From positions 1 through 64,000 of the forward strand of contig JAOWBW010000361.1 of assembly GCA_026119855.1 (NCBI GenBank): DNA of 64,000 nucleotides, written 5' to 3'. Under the pieces are notes generated by a model, which had not been told where the DNA came from, ran no database searches, and worked only from the letters and a program-made list of their open reading frames with translations. A program made the translations under genes and the position numbers. Below are positions 54,780-64,000 of this stretch, piece by piece; positions within the stretch are counted from its first letter, which is position 1, and each line of letters starts with the position of its first letter. This DNA comes from Campanula takesimana (Eukaryota > Streptophyta > Magnoliopsida > Asterales > Campanulaceae).

Positions 54780-56345
54780 AACCTGTAATTAATAAAATAT
54801 TATTATATATAATTTATTTTTGTGAAAGAAAATGGAAAATAGGGAGAACAAAATGACTCTTACACTTTAGTTATAAGAGGCAAACATGTCTTTGATGTTA
54901 GTTATAAGAGTTTGACCGATGTTTGATCATATATTAAAGCCAACATTAATAAAATATTATTTTTTTTAATTTATTTTGTGAAAAAATGACTTTTATACTT
55001 CAATTATAAGAGAAGAGTTGGTCTTATACAATAATTATAAGAGTTTGACCGAGCTTGATCAAGTAATAGTAGATTTTTTTATTAATAATAAAAAAAGTGA
55101 AAAAAACAAGACTCTTATACTTTAATTATATGAGGGAAACATGTCTTATGTATCGGTTATAAGACTTTGACCGATGTTTGACCAAACATGAAACCCAACA
55201 TTAATAAAATATTATTATTTAAAATTTGTATTGTGAAAAAAATGACTCTTATACTTCAATTATAAGAGAAGAGTTGGTCTTATACACTAATTATAAGAGT
55301 TTGACCGAGCTTGATCAAGTAACATTAGATTTTTTTTAATTAAGAATAAAAAAAGTGAAAAAAACAAGACTCTTATACTTTAATTATAAGAGGGAAACAT
55401 GTCTTATGTATCGGTTATAAGAGTTTGACCGATGTTTGATCGAACATGAAAGCCAACATTAATAAAATATTATTATTTTTAATTTATTTTGTAAAAAAAT
55501 GACTCTTATACTTCAATTATAAGAGAAGAGTTGGTCTGATACACTAATTATAAGAGTTTGACCGAGCTTGATCAAGTAATATTAGATTTTTTTTATTCTT
55601 AAGAATAAAAAAGTGAAAAAACAAGACTCTTATACTTTAATTATAAGAGGGAAACAACATGTCTTATGTGTCGGTTATAAGAGTTCGACTGTTGTTTGAC
55701 CGAGTTTGACCAATTATTATTATTATTTTTTCTAAAAAGTGAAAATTTTCGACTTTTATATGTTAATTATGTGTCAGTTATAAGAGTTTGACTGCTGTTT
55801 GACCAAATCTGACCAAAAAAATATATTATTTTTTTGTAAAAAAATGAAAAAAGTATTTTTTGTAACTCTTATATGATAATTATGTGTAAGTAATAAGAGT
55901 TTGACTGCTGTTTGACTAAGTTTGACCAAAAATTTTTGTTATTTTTTTGTAAAAAAATGGAAAAAGTGATTTTTTACTCTTATGTGTTAGTTATAAGAGT
56001 TTGACTGTTGTTTGACCAAGTTTGACTAAAAAAAATATTATTTTTTTGTAAAAAATGAAAAAAATAATTTTTGTAACTCTTATATGATAATTATGTGTTA
56101 GTTATAAGTGTTTCACTGATGTTTGACCAAGTTTGACCAAAACTTTTATTATTTTTTTGAAAAAAAAATGGAAAAAGTGAAAATTTTGACTCTTATGTGT
56201 TAGTTATAAGAGTTTGACTGCTGTTTGACCAAGTTTGACTTAAAAAATATTATTTTTTTGTAAAAAAATGAAAAAAGTAAAATTTTAAACTTTTATATGA
56301 TAATTATGTGTAAGTTATAAGAGTTGACTAAAATTTGACCAAAAA
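54780..56345. repeat. Degenerate minisatellite with TTGAC(C/T) motifs
   Basis: Units of about 255 bp open AT(T)AATAAAATATTATT at about 54789, 54945, 55199 and 55460. Each holds copies of TTATAAGAG and GTTTGACCGA. From about 55700 a shorter unit of roughly 120 bp (GTTTGACTGCTGTTTGACC, AAGTTTGACC) takes over. At least 20 TTGAC[CT] cores were counted. No coding potential. Confidence 0.8.
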
Positions 56346-56495
56346 AGTAAAGTTGGGAAGAGATATGAGGGTATTTTAGTCTTCTTACATCATTTTGCTA
56401 GTGAGGGGTGTATGACGAATTTTCCATCTGAATTTTTCTTATTTGGGTTTGAATCTGGGCTCAGGGGCCCTAGAGTCCAAGGCCCATATATATAG

Positions 56496-57563
56496 GGGTA
56501 CATCGAAATACCTCACGACGGACTAGTCTAAATTGTGCTTTAAGGAGAATATTCACTTGTCCTACGAACTCATGAATAATTGTGTCTCCAATCACCACGA
56601 TTTTCTCTTCAAGTCTGTAGTACCACAAAATCAGACATCTTGCTATTATGATTACACTCTCATCATCAACATAAAATCATTGCCTAGAGAGTAACTGGGT
56701 GAGGCAGTATATACAAGTATATACAGGGAGAATTATCTTTTGTTTTTGGGTTAACGTGATTGACTATATTTTAGTCTATAAAAAGCTTTGATAGAGGTAT
56801 GACTTTGAAAGATTAAGTCAGAAATTTAAGAAGACGAAGAAAAGAGCCGGCCAGAACGACTCGAACTATATAGTTCGAGTCGGACCAGTCCGTCAGTCCG
56901 AGTGTCAGTCGTGCGCGATCTATTCAGTCCGAGTGGATGGGGCCGAGAACGACTCGTGCCCAGCGGCAGATTTGGCGCAGCTTGGCAGAACGTGTGGGAA
57001 GTTTGTGAGTCCTTTAAGAACTTGTATTTTGTACTCCTACTTTCTTCAGGGTTAGGACTCTAACAGTATAAATACTAGAAAAAATTGCACCAAAAATTAC
57101 CCAACTAGTAACTGTGGATTTCATACGTAAACTATTTTTCGTTCCATACTTTGCAATAAACTATTTTTTTGTTGCATGGGAGATCACTCTCACTAAAAAA
57201 TTCGTACACCCACACGAACAAAAACATAAAAATGCACAAAAATCTGAATTTCTTAATCATTGAATCTTCCAATTCAAAGAACACAAACACTACCCAGAAA
57301 GAGACACACTCGCACGCACAAACCCATAAACGCACACACGCATAAAAAAAATCAAACACCTAGATGTACAAATTCAAATTCAGATCTAGATCTTAATTAG
57401 TAAATGAAGTCGTTTTGGGAGACACACCCAAGTTTTTTGATGTGGAAGAAGCGATGGAGGGTGGTGCGAAGGTCTGATGTGTCACTGTGGTATGAGACGG
57501 GGAGGAATGGAGGTAGTGGTTGGTGCAACATTGGTGGAGGGAGAGTCAGACAAGGAGGGTTAA
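56496..57563. other. Intergenic DNA, possible LTR relic
   Basis: Contains a 26-bp perfect palindrome (56857-56882) with repeated AGTCCGAGTG units nearby. A TATA-like GTATAAATACT follows near 57067. This resembles the U3-TATA layout of the LTRs elsewhere in the window. No matching second LTR or coding sequence is seen. Confidence 0.4.
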
Positions 57564-57967
57564 GAGCATCTCCATTCATGACTTTTATCCATGGCATGAG
57601 ATGATGTGGCACTCATGCCACCCCCATCCATGACAAATTACCATGGCAAGCATGACACGGCTCCAAACAATTTTGCCAGACGCCACGATGTCATCCTGAC
57701 ATTGTGGGCCTTTTTTTTTTTTTTTTATAGCAATGTTGGGTCATATTCCCGTTGGTGATTTTTTGCAAACTTAATAGGGACATGACAAGTGTCCCTTAAA
57801 TTCAAAATACAATGGTTATAAAAAAAATGCATTTGCAACGGATATTTTTTTAGAAAACTCTATAAATAGAATTATGTTCTATAGAGTTTTACAGCTTCTT
57901 CAATTTTCATATTTTGTTCAATATTTGCACTTTTTTTTATTTCAACTTTCTCCCACATTTTATAATT

Positions 57968-58792
57968 ATGGATTCTAATTATCCTAATTATTTTTGAAAT
58001 AGTCAATATCCCCAACAAAATTCAAATTCCAATAGAAACTCAAATGCTCAAATGCCTCTTGATCCAAATTTGTTAAACCATCCTCAACTATCCCAATTAT
58101 TGGGATTTTATCCAACCAACCAAATTCCGAATCCTGTCAATGCTCCAAAAAAATTTCAATCCCAAATTAACCCACATTTGTTTTCTTCCCCAAATATGTA
58201 CGCTTCTCAAAATGCTCAATTGTTTTCTCCGAACCGTAAACATCCATCATCTCAACAATATAATAGGTCTCCTAGAACACCCGTTGGCGATGTAGGTAGT
58301 TCAAGAATTTTATTTGAAGGTCTTGAAGATGATGATGAAGAGGGTGCCATTAATCCTTCTAATCAACCCGGTAAATCCAAAAGTAAGCAAGATAAGATCC
58401 CATGGAACATAACTGGAGATAAAGCTTTATGTTCAGCTTATCTTGAGGCGGGTGGAGATGTTGAGATAGGAACTGATCAAAAGAGGGGTGATCTTTGGGT
58501 GAATATAATGTTAAAGTTTGATGAAGTTCAAAGAGAAAACTCAAGCGTCATAAACGCAAGAAATAAGGATTCAGCATTTTCTCGTTGGAGAAGAATTGGC
58601 ACTCAAGTGAATAAGTGGGTTGGGGTTTATGCCGAAGCACAACGAAAACGGAAGAGTGGTTGGAGCGAAGATAATGTTATAGAAGAAGCTCGGGAAATAT
58701 GGGAAAAAACTAACAATGGAAAAAAGTTCCAACTCGAGCAATGTTGGGATATTCTGAAACACTTTCCAAAGTGGCAAGGTCAATTCAAATGA
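57968..58792 (+). pseudogene. PIF/Harbinger ORF1 (Myb/SANT-like DNA-binding protein)
   Basis: The ATG at 57968 is followed by a nonsense TGA as codon 10 (57995-57997). The same frame then runs open to 58792 with an internal ATG at 58052 (246 residues). The N-terminus is Asn/Pro/Gln-rich. The C-terminal part (from about KIPWNITGDKALCSAYL) is the trihelix/Myb-like domain of Harbinger ORF1 proteins, with conserved Trp residues at FSRWRRIG and KHFPKWQ. ORF1 proteins assist the transposase in nuclear import and DNA binding. Confidence 0.8.
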
Positions 58793-58823
58793 TACATGTT
58801 TCAACCAACTGATTACTAGGAAG

Positions 58824-59270
58824 ATGGAATGGAATCAATATTTACGTGGAAGACGCCAAAATGAAGACGCGGTCGTACACTCGATCATTCCTCTAATATC
58901 ATCAACAATTGAGAGGCCTCCATCCGAAGCTCGAAGAAAATACGTGCGCAGAGAACGTGAGCAAACACATGAAATATTGTATGGACAATATTTTGCTAAA
59001 CATCCAACTTATTCAGATGAAACATTTTGTCGTAGATACTGAATGAGACGCCATGTCTTCTGTCGTATCATGGAAGCATTGCGTGCCTCTGATGAGTATT
59101 TCCAACAGAAACCTGATGGAGCTGGCAGGCTTGGTTTAACAATTGAGCAAAAATGCACCGCCGCTATGCGAATGCTTGCATATGGTACTGCATATGACTC
59201 GGTTGATGAACATCTAAATATCACAGAATCTACAGCAAAAGAGTGCCTTCTCCATTTTGTTGAAGGTGTC
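58824..59270 (+). pseudogene. PIF/Harbinger transposase, N-terminal part
   Basis: Starts MEWNQYLRGRRQNED. It is interrupted by TGA at 59040-59042, where relatives have Arg, and continues in the same frame with MRRHVFCRIMEAL, GRLGLTIEQKCTAAMRMLAYG and TESTAKECLLHFVEGV, the helix-turn-helix region. The DDE catalytic domain would follow but is displaced beyond the window by the copia insertion. A C-to-T change (CGA to TGA) would explain the stop. Confidence 0.82.
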
Positions 59271-60691
59271 TGTTGGGTATGCTTATTTATTAACCCTCCT
59301 ACTTGTTAGAATTGATTGATACCATCACCTATAATATTTTATGGACTTTAGGACCCTATGTAAGAAGTTTTATAACTTCAATTTTTAGCTTAGTCCATTC
59401 TATTCGATAGGCTTAGAATATAAGACTCGGAGCGAAAAGGAATGAAGATCTAAGCAAGTCTGTGGTCTCTGCGCAGTACACCACTGCGTAGGTCTCTCCT
59501 GCGCAGCATTCTATCTTGCTCAGTTTTCGATGCATTCAGATCACCTAACTTGGAAAACGCTTTGAAGATGTACGCTTATTAAAGTGCTGAGGTGTGCAGA
59601 AACGACAAAGCAAGCACACTCAGCAGATCCAACGGTGGAGATGCGCTCAAGAGAAATATTTCAAACAAAGACAACTATCAACCTTCTAGAAGAAGCTTTT
59701 GATTTTGGTCTTCATGCTCAGTCTCCAACGGCTCTATATCACCTTTGCACCAATCATATTGTGCCAGGTCATCAACCTTGATCAGAGTCCCAACGGCTAT
59801 AAAGGACATCTGCTCACCAATCATATTGTGCCAGCTCATCGTCTTCGCTCAGAGCTCCAACGGCTAGTTTTAAGCTCTCTGCTATAAATAGCCTGCTCAT
59901 CTTCATTTCCAAGTTGCTAGAGTTTGTGCTTACTAATATCTTTGAAGTTCTGAAGATTGCTGCTTATATTCCCAGATTCAAGATCAACCTTCAAACCTTC
60001 ATACCTTCAAACTCCTGCCCAGATCCTAAAGCCTTGTATCACCAGAATTCTTCATGCTCTTCATCTCATAGATTCATAGAGCTCAGAATTTCTGTCACAC
60101 ACACACCTCTTGAAGCTTTGATCATTTAGATCCTACTTCTTGAGATACACCGGTTTAGTCTAGGATTTGTTCTTCATAGAATAGATTTTGATTTGAGTTT
60201 TGATTCATTGTAATCTTGTAAATCTCCTCACATCAATATAAATCTATCCATTAGAAAATCCAAGATTAACCATCTTGGTAGAGGACGTAGATCTTTCATC
60301 GATCGAACCTCTCCAAATAGCTTGTTCTTTATTCTCGCTATTTATTTCCTGCTTAATCATTTATGAATTACTGTTTTGTTTGATCTTATCAGATTGCTAT
60401 TATTGCTGCTGTGTTTGTTATTGCTTATTGCCTTAGAATCCTTTTTATCCAACACTTTAAGCCAAAACTTAGCGCGTGCGTTTTTATCTCTGCGCAGCCC
60501 TTTTCTGCGCAGTAGCTGCTTAAACTTCCGCTGTGCATTTCACACTCTCACTGCGCGCTATACTTAGCTTATTTGAGAACTGTGCGCATAAGCCATTGAT
60601 TTGCAAAAGTGTTTGAAAAGAATTTTAAAACGCTATTCACCCCCCCCCCTTCTAGCATTTTTCATACCCTTGTTGCCCTTTAGGACCAACA
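59271..60691 (+). repeat. 5' LTR of Sirevirus-like element 3
   Basis: 1421 bp, TGTTGGGTATGC...GGACCAACA. The three CCAACGG motifs are kept (59724-59734, 59789-59799, 59856-59866), with TATA box CTATAAATAG at 59882-59891. A further TCCAACGGT lies near 59627. Confidence 0.88.
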
Positions 60692-60693
60692 GG

Positions 60694-60705
60694 TGGTATC
60701 TGAGC
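60694..60705 (+). promoter_or_regulatory. Primer binding site with one mismatch
   Basis: TGGTATCTGAGC; the standard site TGGTATCAGAGC differs at one base (A to T). Confidence 0.8.
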
Positions 60706-60766
60706 AAACACCTTCATAAAACTTGTATCTGTTTTTCAAGCTTAACAACTTGGGTGCCGATTCAAG

Positions 60767-63040
60767 ATGGCTTTAAAATCTTGGGCAATGGCTAACTATT
60801 CACATGTTCCAGTGCTGAATGAAGATCACTTCGAAATCTGGAAGCACTGCATGCTCACTCATTTTTCTTCTATTGACGAGATCCTCCACGACATCGTTCT
60901 TGAAGGACCCTACATTCCAATGAAGGCCAATCCAGATGCTGCTACCAACAAGGATAATCCTACAATCAAGAAGGCAAAAGGGGAATGGACCGATGAAGAA
61001 AAGAAATGGGTTGGCTACGATGGAAGAGCTAGAAACATCATTCTTAGCACTCTAGACCTCTCCACGCACAATCAAATTGTGAGCGGTGGAACTGTAAATG
61101 AACTATGGGATGCTATTGAAGGATATGTGAATGGAGACAACGTAAGCAAGGAAAACAAAAGATTTGTGGTGCAAAGAAAATTCAACTGCTTCATGAGAAA
61201 GGATGGTGAAACCTTGAGACAAACCTATGATCGCTTCTGTGCTGTTGTAAACTCTTGTAAATCTCTTGGAACCATATTCACTAATAAAGAGGTCAATTCT
61301 CAATTCTTAGATGCGCTAGGTTCCAGATATGAGCACAAGGCAAGTCATCTGGAAGATTCTGGATTTCTAGATACTTGGCCACTGCGCAGCTTATACGAAG
61401 TGTATGAGCTAAAACTTGATCAAATTGACGAAACTGAAGGCAAAGGAAAACTTGTTTCCTATGTTGCGCAAAAGGAACCTGCGCCTGCTCAAACCTCAGA
61501 AAAAGTATCTACTTCCTCTCTACTAGAAATGGATGATGATGATTTCGCCATGTTCGTAAAACGATTTCAAAAGTTCAGGAAATTCTCCAAGCCAGGATCC
61601 TCAAGTAAAGCTCCAGCTAAATTCTCTCGTGGAAGAGACTCAAACAAATATGAAGAGTTGGTCTGCTACAACTGCAGAAAGCCCGGTCATTTTGCTTCAA
61701 AATGCCCTACTCCAAAATTTGAGTACATGAAGAGAAATACTGCGCAGAGATCATCAAAGCAGCGCGGAATGATTGCTGAAGAAGACTGCGCAGAAAAGGA
61801 ACTGAAGACTTGGATAGAGACTGACACTGAAGACAGCGATGATGACTCTGAGGATGGACTTCTCTGCTTGGTGGCCAATGCTGATGCTGATAGCAATTCA
61901 GACAATAATCCCGATACAGACACAAAGACTGCGCCAAGTACAATTCAGAAGAAAGGTCCCACCATCACAGAACTGGTGGAAATGGGACATCTGACTCCAA
62001 GTAGACAGAATGACAAGTACTTATTTGCCAGAGCAGACCTATCAAAGAAATTTGTAGCTGTGCCTCCGCGTAAAGAATCTCTTGAAATTCCTGCTGAAAT
62101 TGTAAAAGAGAATGACTCTGCTGCTGAACGCGAGTTTGTATTTCAACAAGATGAAAAGGTAATCAAAAGATTTAATTCTATGAAAGAAGCAGTGGACTTA
62201 TCAATTGGAGAAATTTCACAGCTTAAGACGGAGAAAACTCTTTTAAACTCTGAAAACGCCCTCCTTAAGGAGCAGATTAAGAGCATGACTCCTCTTACTG
62301 AAAAGAACCGTTTCTTGACAGATCAAAATGCGTTATTTAAAGTAAAAAACGAAGAGTTGGCTGCTCAAGTAGCTGATCTCACAAAGATCACTGATGAGTG
62401 GACCAAATCTCATGTCACTACGGATCAAATTCTAGAATCCCAAAAAGCTAGTGGAGATAAGAAAGGCTTGGGGTTCTCAACTAGTGACAACTTTAAATGC
62501 GCCGTTTACTCTGAAAGAGAAAAGGATTTTACACCACAGCAAACTATTGAAATTCCTAAAGCAAAGCATTCTGCTTCAATGGGTAAAGGACATGAGAAAG
62601 TTCAGAGACAAAATTTCCATTATGTCTACCCAAAGAAGCAAACTGGTAAAGCCAAGGGTAAGGCTAAAGTTGAATCTGCGCATGATTTCTCATATTCTGA
62701 CTATGGTTGTGCTTCAACTTCGAATGTCAAATCTGCGCAAAAGGGTCATGCGCATGAAAGCCATGCGCCCCAACGCCAGATGCGCATTCTTAAGAAAAGC
62801 GCACCTAAACCTCAGAAAATGATATTTTTCAAAGCTAGTTCAACTGCTCCAGTTCAGAATGCTAAGCCAAAGAAAAATAAAGAGTTTGTAAAAACCCAAT
62901 CTATAAGTGGATTACATCATTGTGTTGTGTGTGATGGGTTAGGTCAGAAGGCTGCAGAATGCCTTTTGCGATTTACTCCTAATGCCAAGGGACGTAAAAA
63001 TCCTAAGGTCAAACAGGAGTGGGTTGTCAAAAGTTGCTAA
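60767..63040 (+). CDS. Full-length Sirevirus-type gag, 757 residues
   Basis: ATG at 60767 (a second in-frame ATG at 60788 matches the start seen in copy 2). Residues about 10-230 form the copia gag capsid-like domain (DHFEIWKHCM, DLSTHNQIVSGGT, LRQTYDRFCAVV). One CCHC knuckle CYNCRKPGHFASKC is at residues 300-313. An acidic, Ser-rich region, a predicted coiled coil (about 450-560) and a Lys/Arg-rich tail follow. A second knuckle-like CVVCDGLGQKAAEC near the C-terminus has Gln where His is expected. The length and two-knuckle layout fit Sirevirus gag. The frame is intact; it forms the particle and binds RNA. Confidence 0.88.
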   Translation: MALKSWAMANYSHVPVLNEDHFEIWKHCMLTHFSSIDEILHDIVLEGPYIPMKANPDAATNKDNPTIKKAKGEWTDEEKKWVGYDGRARNIILSTLDLSTHNQIVSGGTVNELWDAIEGYVNGDNVSKENKRFVVQRKFNCFMRKDGETLRQTYDRFCAVVNSCKSLGTIFTNKEVNSQFLDALGSRYEHKASHLEDSGFLDTWPLRSLYEVYELKLDQIDETEGKGKLVSYVAQKEPAPAQTSEKVSTSSLLEMDDDDFAMFVKRFQKFRKFSKPGSSSKAPAKFSRGRDSNKYEELVCYNCRKPGHFASKCPTPKFEYMKRNTAQRSSKQRGMIAEEDCAEKELKTWIETDTEDSDDDSEDGLLCLVANADADSNSDNNPDTDTKTAPSTIQKKGPTITELVEMGHLTPSRQNDKYLFARADLSKKFVAVPPRKESLEIPAEIVKENDSAAEREFVFQQDEKVIKRFNSMKEAVDLSIGEISQLKTEKTLLNSENALLKEQIKSMTPLTEKNRFLTDQNALFKVKNEELAAQVADLTKITDEWTKSHVTTDQILESQKASGDKKGLGFSTSDNFKCAVYSEREKDFTPQQTIEIPKAKHSASMGKGHEKVQRQNFHYVYPKKQTGKAKGKAKVESAHDFSYSDYGCASTSNVKSAQKGHAHESHAPQRQMRILKKSAPKPQKMIFFKASSTAPVQNAKPKKNKEFVKTQSISGLHHCVVCDGLGQKAAECLLRFTPNAKGRKNPKVKQEWVVKSC

Positions 63041-63059
63041 CTCTAGGACCCAAGAATAA

Positions 63060-64000
63060 AGGGGACCTGCGTTTTTAATGTCTACTTTTCAGGTCTCCTG
63101 CTTCACTGCGCACTCTTCACAAGCTAAAGCGCATATATGGTACCTCGACAGTGGATGTTCTAGCCACATGACTGGAGATGTCACCACTCTTGAAGATGTG
63201 CATGAAGGAAGAGGTCCCTCAGTAACTTTTGGAGATAACAACAAAGGGCACAAAGTTGGATATGGAAGAATCAGAAAAGATAAAGTGTGCATTGAGAAAG
63301 TTGCGCTCGTAGAAGGACTCAAGCACAAGCTGCTCTCCATATCATAATTCTGCGATAAAGGTTTGGAATGTCACTTCACTGCAACGCACTGCTATATCAA
63401 AGATGGCATATCCGGACTAACTTTGCTCACAGGGACTCGTAAGACTAATGTCTACATTATTGATCTTATCACTATAAATTCTATCACTAATCTCTGTTTT
63501 GTAGCAAAGAATGTAAGTGAAAGCAGCTGGCTATGGAATAAGCGCTTAAGTCATTTGAACTTCAAGTATTTGGCTAAGCTAGGAAGGGAAAATCTTGTCA
63601 AATGACTTCCCAAAGTAGCTGACCATCATGACAGAAAATGCGCAGCATGCCAGCTCGGTAAACAACCTAAGCAGTCTTTCTCCAGCAAGATTGCATCCTC
63701 AACTTCCAAATGTTTAAAAATGCTTCACATGGACTTGTTTGGACCAGTCACCACCGCGAGCATTGGAGGAAACAAATATACTTTAGTTGTGGTGGATGAC
63801 TACTCAAGATATACATGGGTCGAAATGATGATATCCAAAGAAGACTGCTATGATATCTTGACTGCTCTCTTTCGAAAGCTCCAAACTCAAAAGGAAGACG
63901 ACATCGTGAGCGTGAGATCAGACAATGGAACTAAATTCAAGAATAACGGTGTTGCTCAATACTGCAATAACCATGGAATTGATCACAATTTCTCTGCTGC
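63060..64000 (+). pseudogene. Protease and integrase start of element 3, two nonsense codons
   Basis: This frame differs from gag and opens after a stop at 63057-63059. The retropepsin motif is WYLDSGCSSHMTGD (near 63141). An in-frame TAA follows LLSIS (63345-63347), and a second stop TGA follows ENLVK (63603-63605). Between and after are the integrase zinc region (RLSHLNFKYL...CAACQLGK) and the catalytic HMDLFGP and RSDNGTKF motifs. The window ends at DHNFSAA. The first stop fits a CAA to TAA change. Confidence 0.85.

Larger units (their letters stand above)
53869..56485. mobile_element. Mutator-like element with 10-bp target duplication
   Basis: The left end GGAACAATTCCCCTAGGGCCCC continues AGTACCAGATT. 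It pairs with the reverse complement of the right end (CTCTAGGGCCCCTGAGCCCAGATT). ATATATATAG is repeated at 53859-53868 and 56486-56495, a 10-bp duplication fitting Mutator-like transposition. There is no transposase. It holds gene-like sequence at about 54000-54540 and a minisatellite from about 54780. Confidence 0.7.
57564..59270 (+). mobile_element. PIF/Harbinger transposon, left part
   Basis: Begins GAGCATCTCCA next to TTAA (57560-57563), fitting the TTA/TAA duplication of this superfamily. It carries a Myb-like ORF1 and the start of a transposase ORF in the same direction. It is cut at 59271 by the insertion of a Sirevirus-like element. The right end is outside the window. Confidence 0.8.
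59271..64000 (+). mobile_element. Sirevirus-like copia element 3, 5' part
   Basis: 5' LTR, primer site, full-length gag, protease and the integrase start, running off the window edge. It is related to but clearly diverged from the tandem array at 1-13369. The left flank GTGTC (59266-59270) should recur after its 3' LTR. It too is rich in TGCGCA (about 15 copies in 4.7 kb). Confidence 0.88.

Noticed and set aside
1..64000. CRISPR arrays, riboswitches, bacterial operons or ribosomal RNA genes
   Set aside because: The window is eukaryotic nuclear DNA. No regularly spaced short repeats with unique spacers and no rRNA sequence were seen.

Overview
The window is nuclear DNA of a flowering plant, probably a eudicot. 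It is AT-rich and intron-bearing, and it is built mostly from nested LTR retrotransposons and small DNA transposons around one intact host gene. I cannot name the species.

Layout. (1) 1-13369 holds Sirevirus-like Ty1/copia sequence in a tandem arrangement. It comprises the 3' end of one copy (1-2777), a shared LTR (2778-4445), a second internal region with gag-pol decayed by deletions (4446-11698), and a terminal LTR (11699-13369). Each copy carries a large extra ORF downstream of pol. In the complete copy this ORF has its own promoter-like leader and a clean 686-bp intron. (2) 13370-22683 is a Ty3/gypsy Tekay/Del-type chromovirus on the minus strand. The copia array sits in its left LTR and a 1.0-kb hAT element, with a perfect 8-bp target duplication, sits in its internal region. 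(3) 22684-41283 is the gene-containing segment. It holds an RPT3 proteasome ATPase pseudogene (24558-25092), a complete 11-exon pectin acetylesterase gene on the minus strand (36711-27620), and many Stowaway MITEs, hAT MITEs, tRNA-type SINEs and other small transposons in and around its introns. (4) 41284-53798 is a three-level nest. A Stowaway MITE was split by a gag-only copia element (41423-44108), and a young Athila-type gypsy element (44124-53664, minus strand) then inserted 10 bp further on. All target duplications are readable. (5) 53869-56485 is a Mutator-like element holding gene-like 5' sequence and a minisatellite. (6) 57564-59270 is the left part of a PIF/Harbinger transposon (Myb-like ORF1 and transposase start), interrupted by another Sirevirus-like element (59271 to the window end) with a full-length gag.

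How it fits together. The retroelements are mostly defective, but several LTRs still show promoter architecture: a TATA box preceded by short repeated motifs. The Sirevirus LTRs carry three tandem MSA-like CCAACGG sites, and that family is saturated with the palindrome TGCGCA. Host function in the window rests on the pectin acetylesterase, which would deacetylate cell-wall pectin. All coordinates, counts and divergence figures were made by eye without alignment software.
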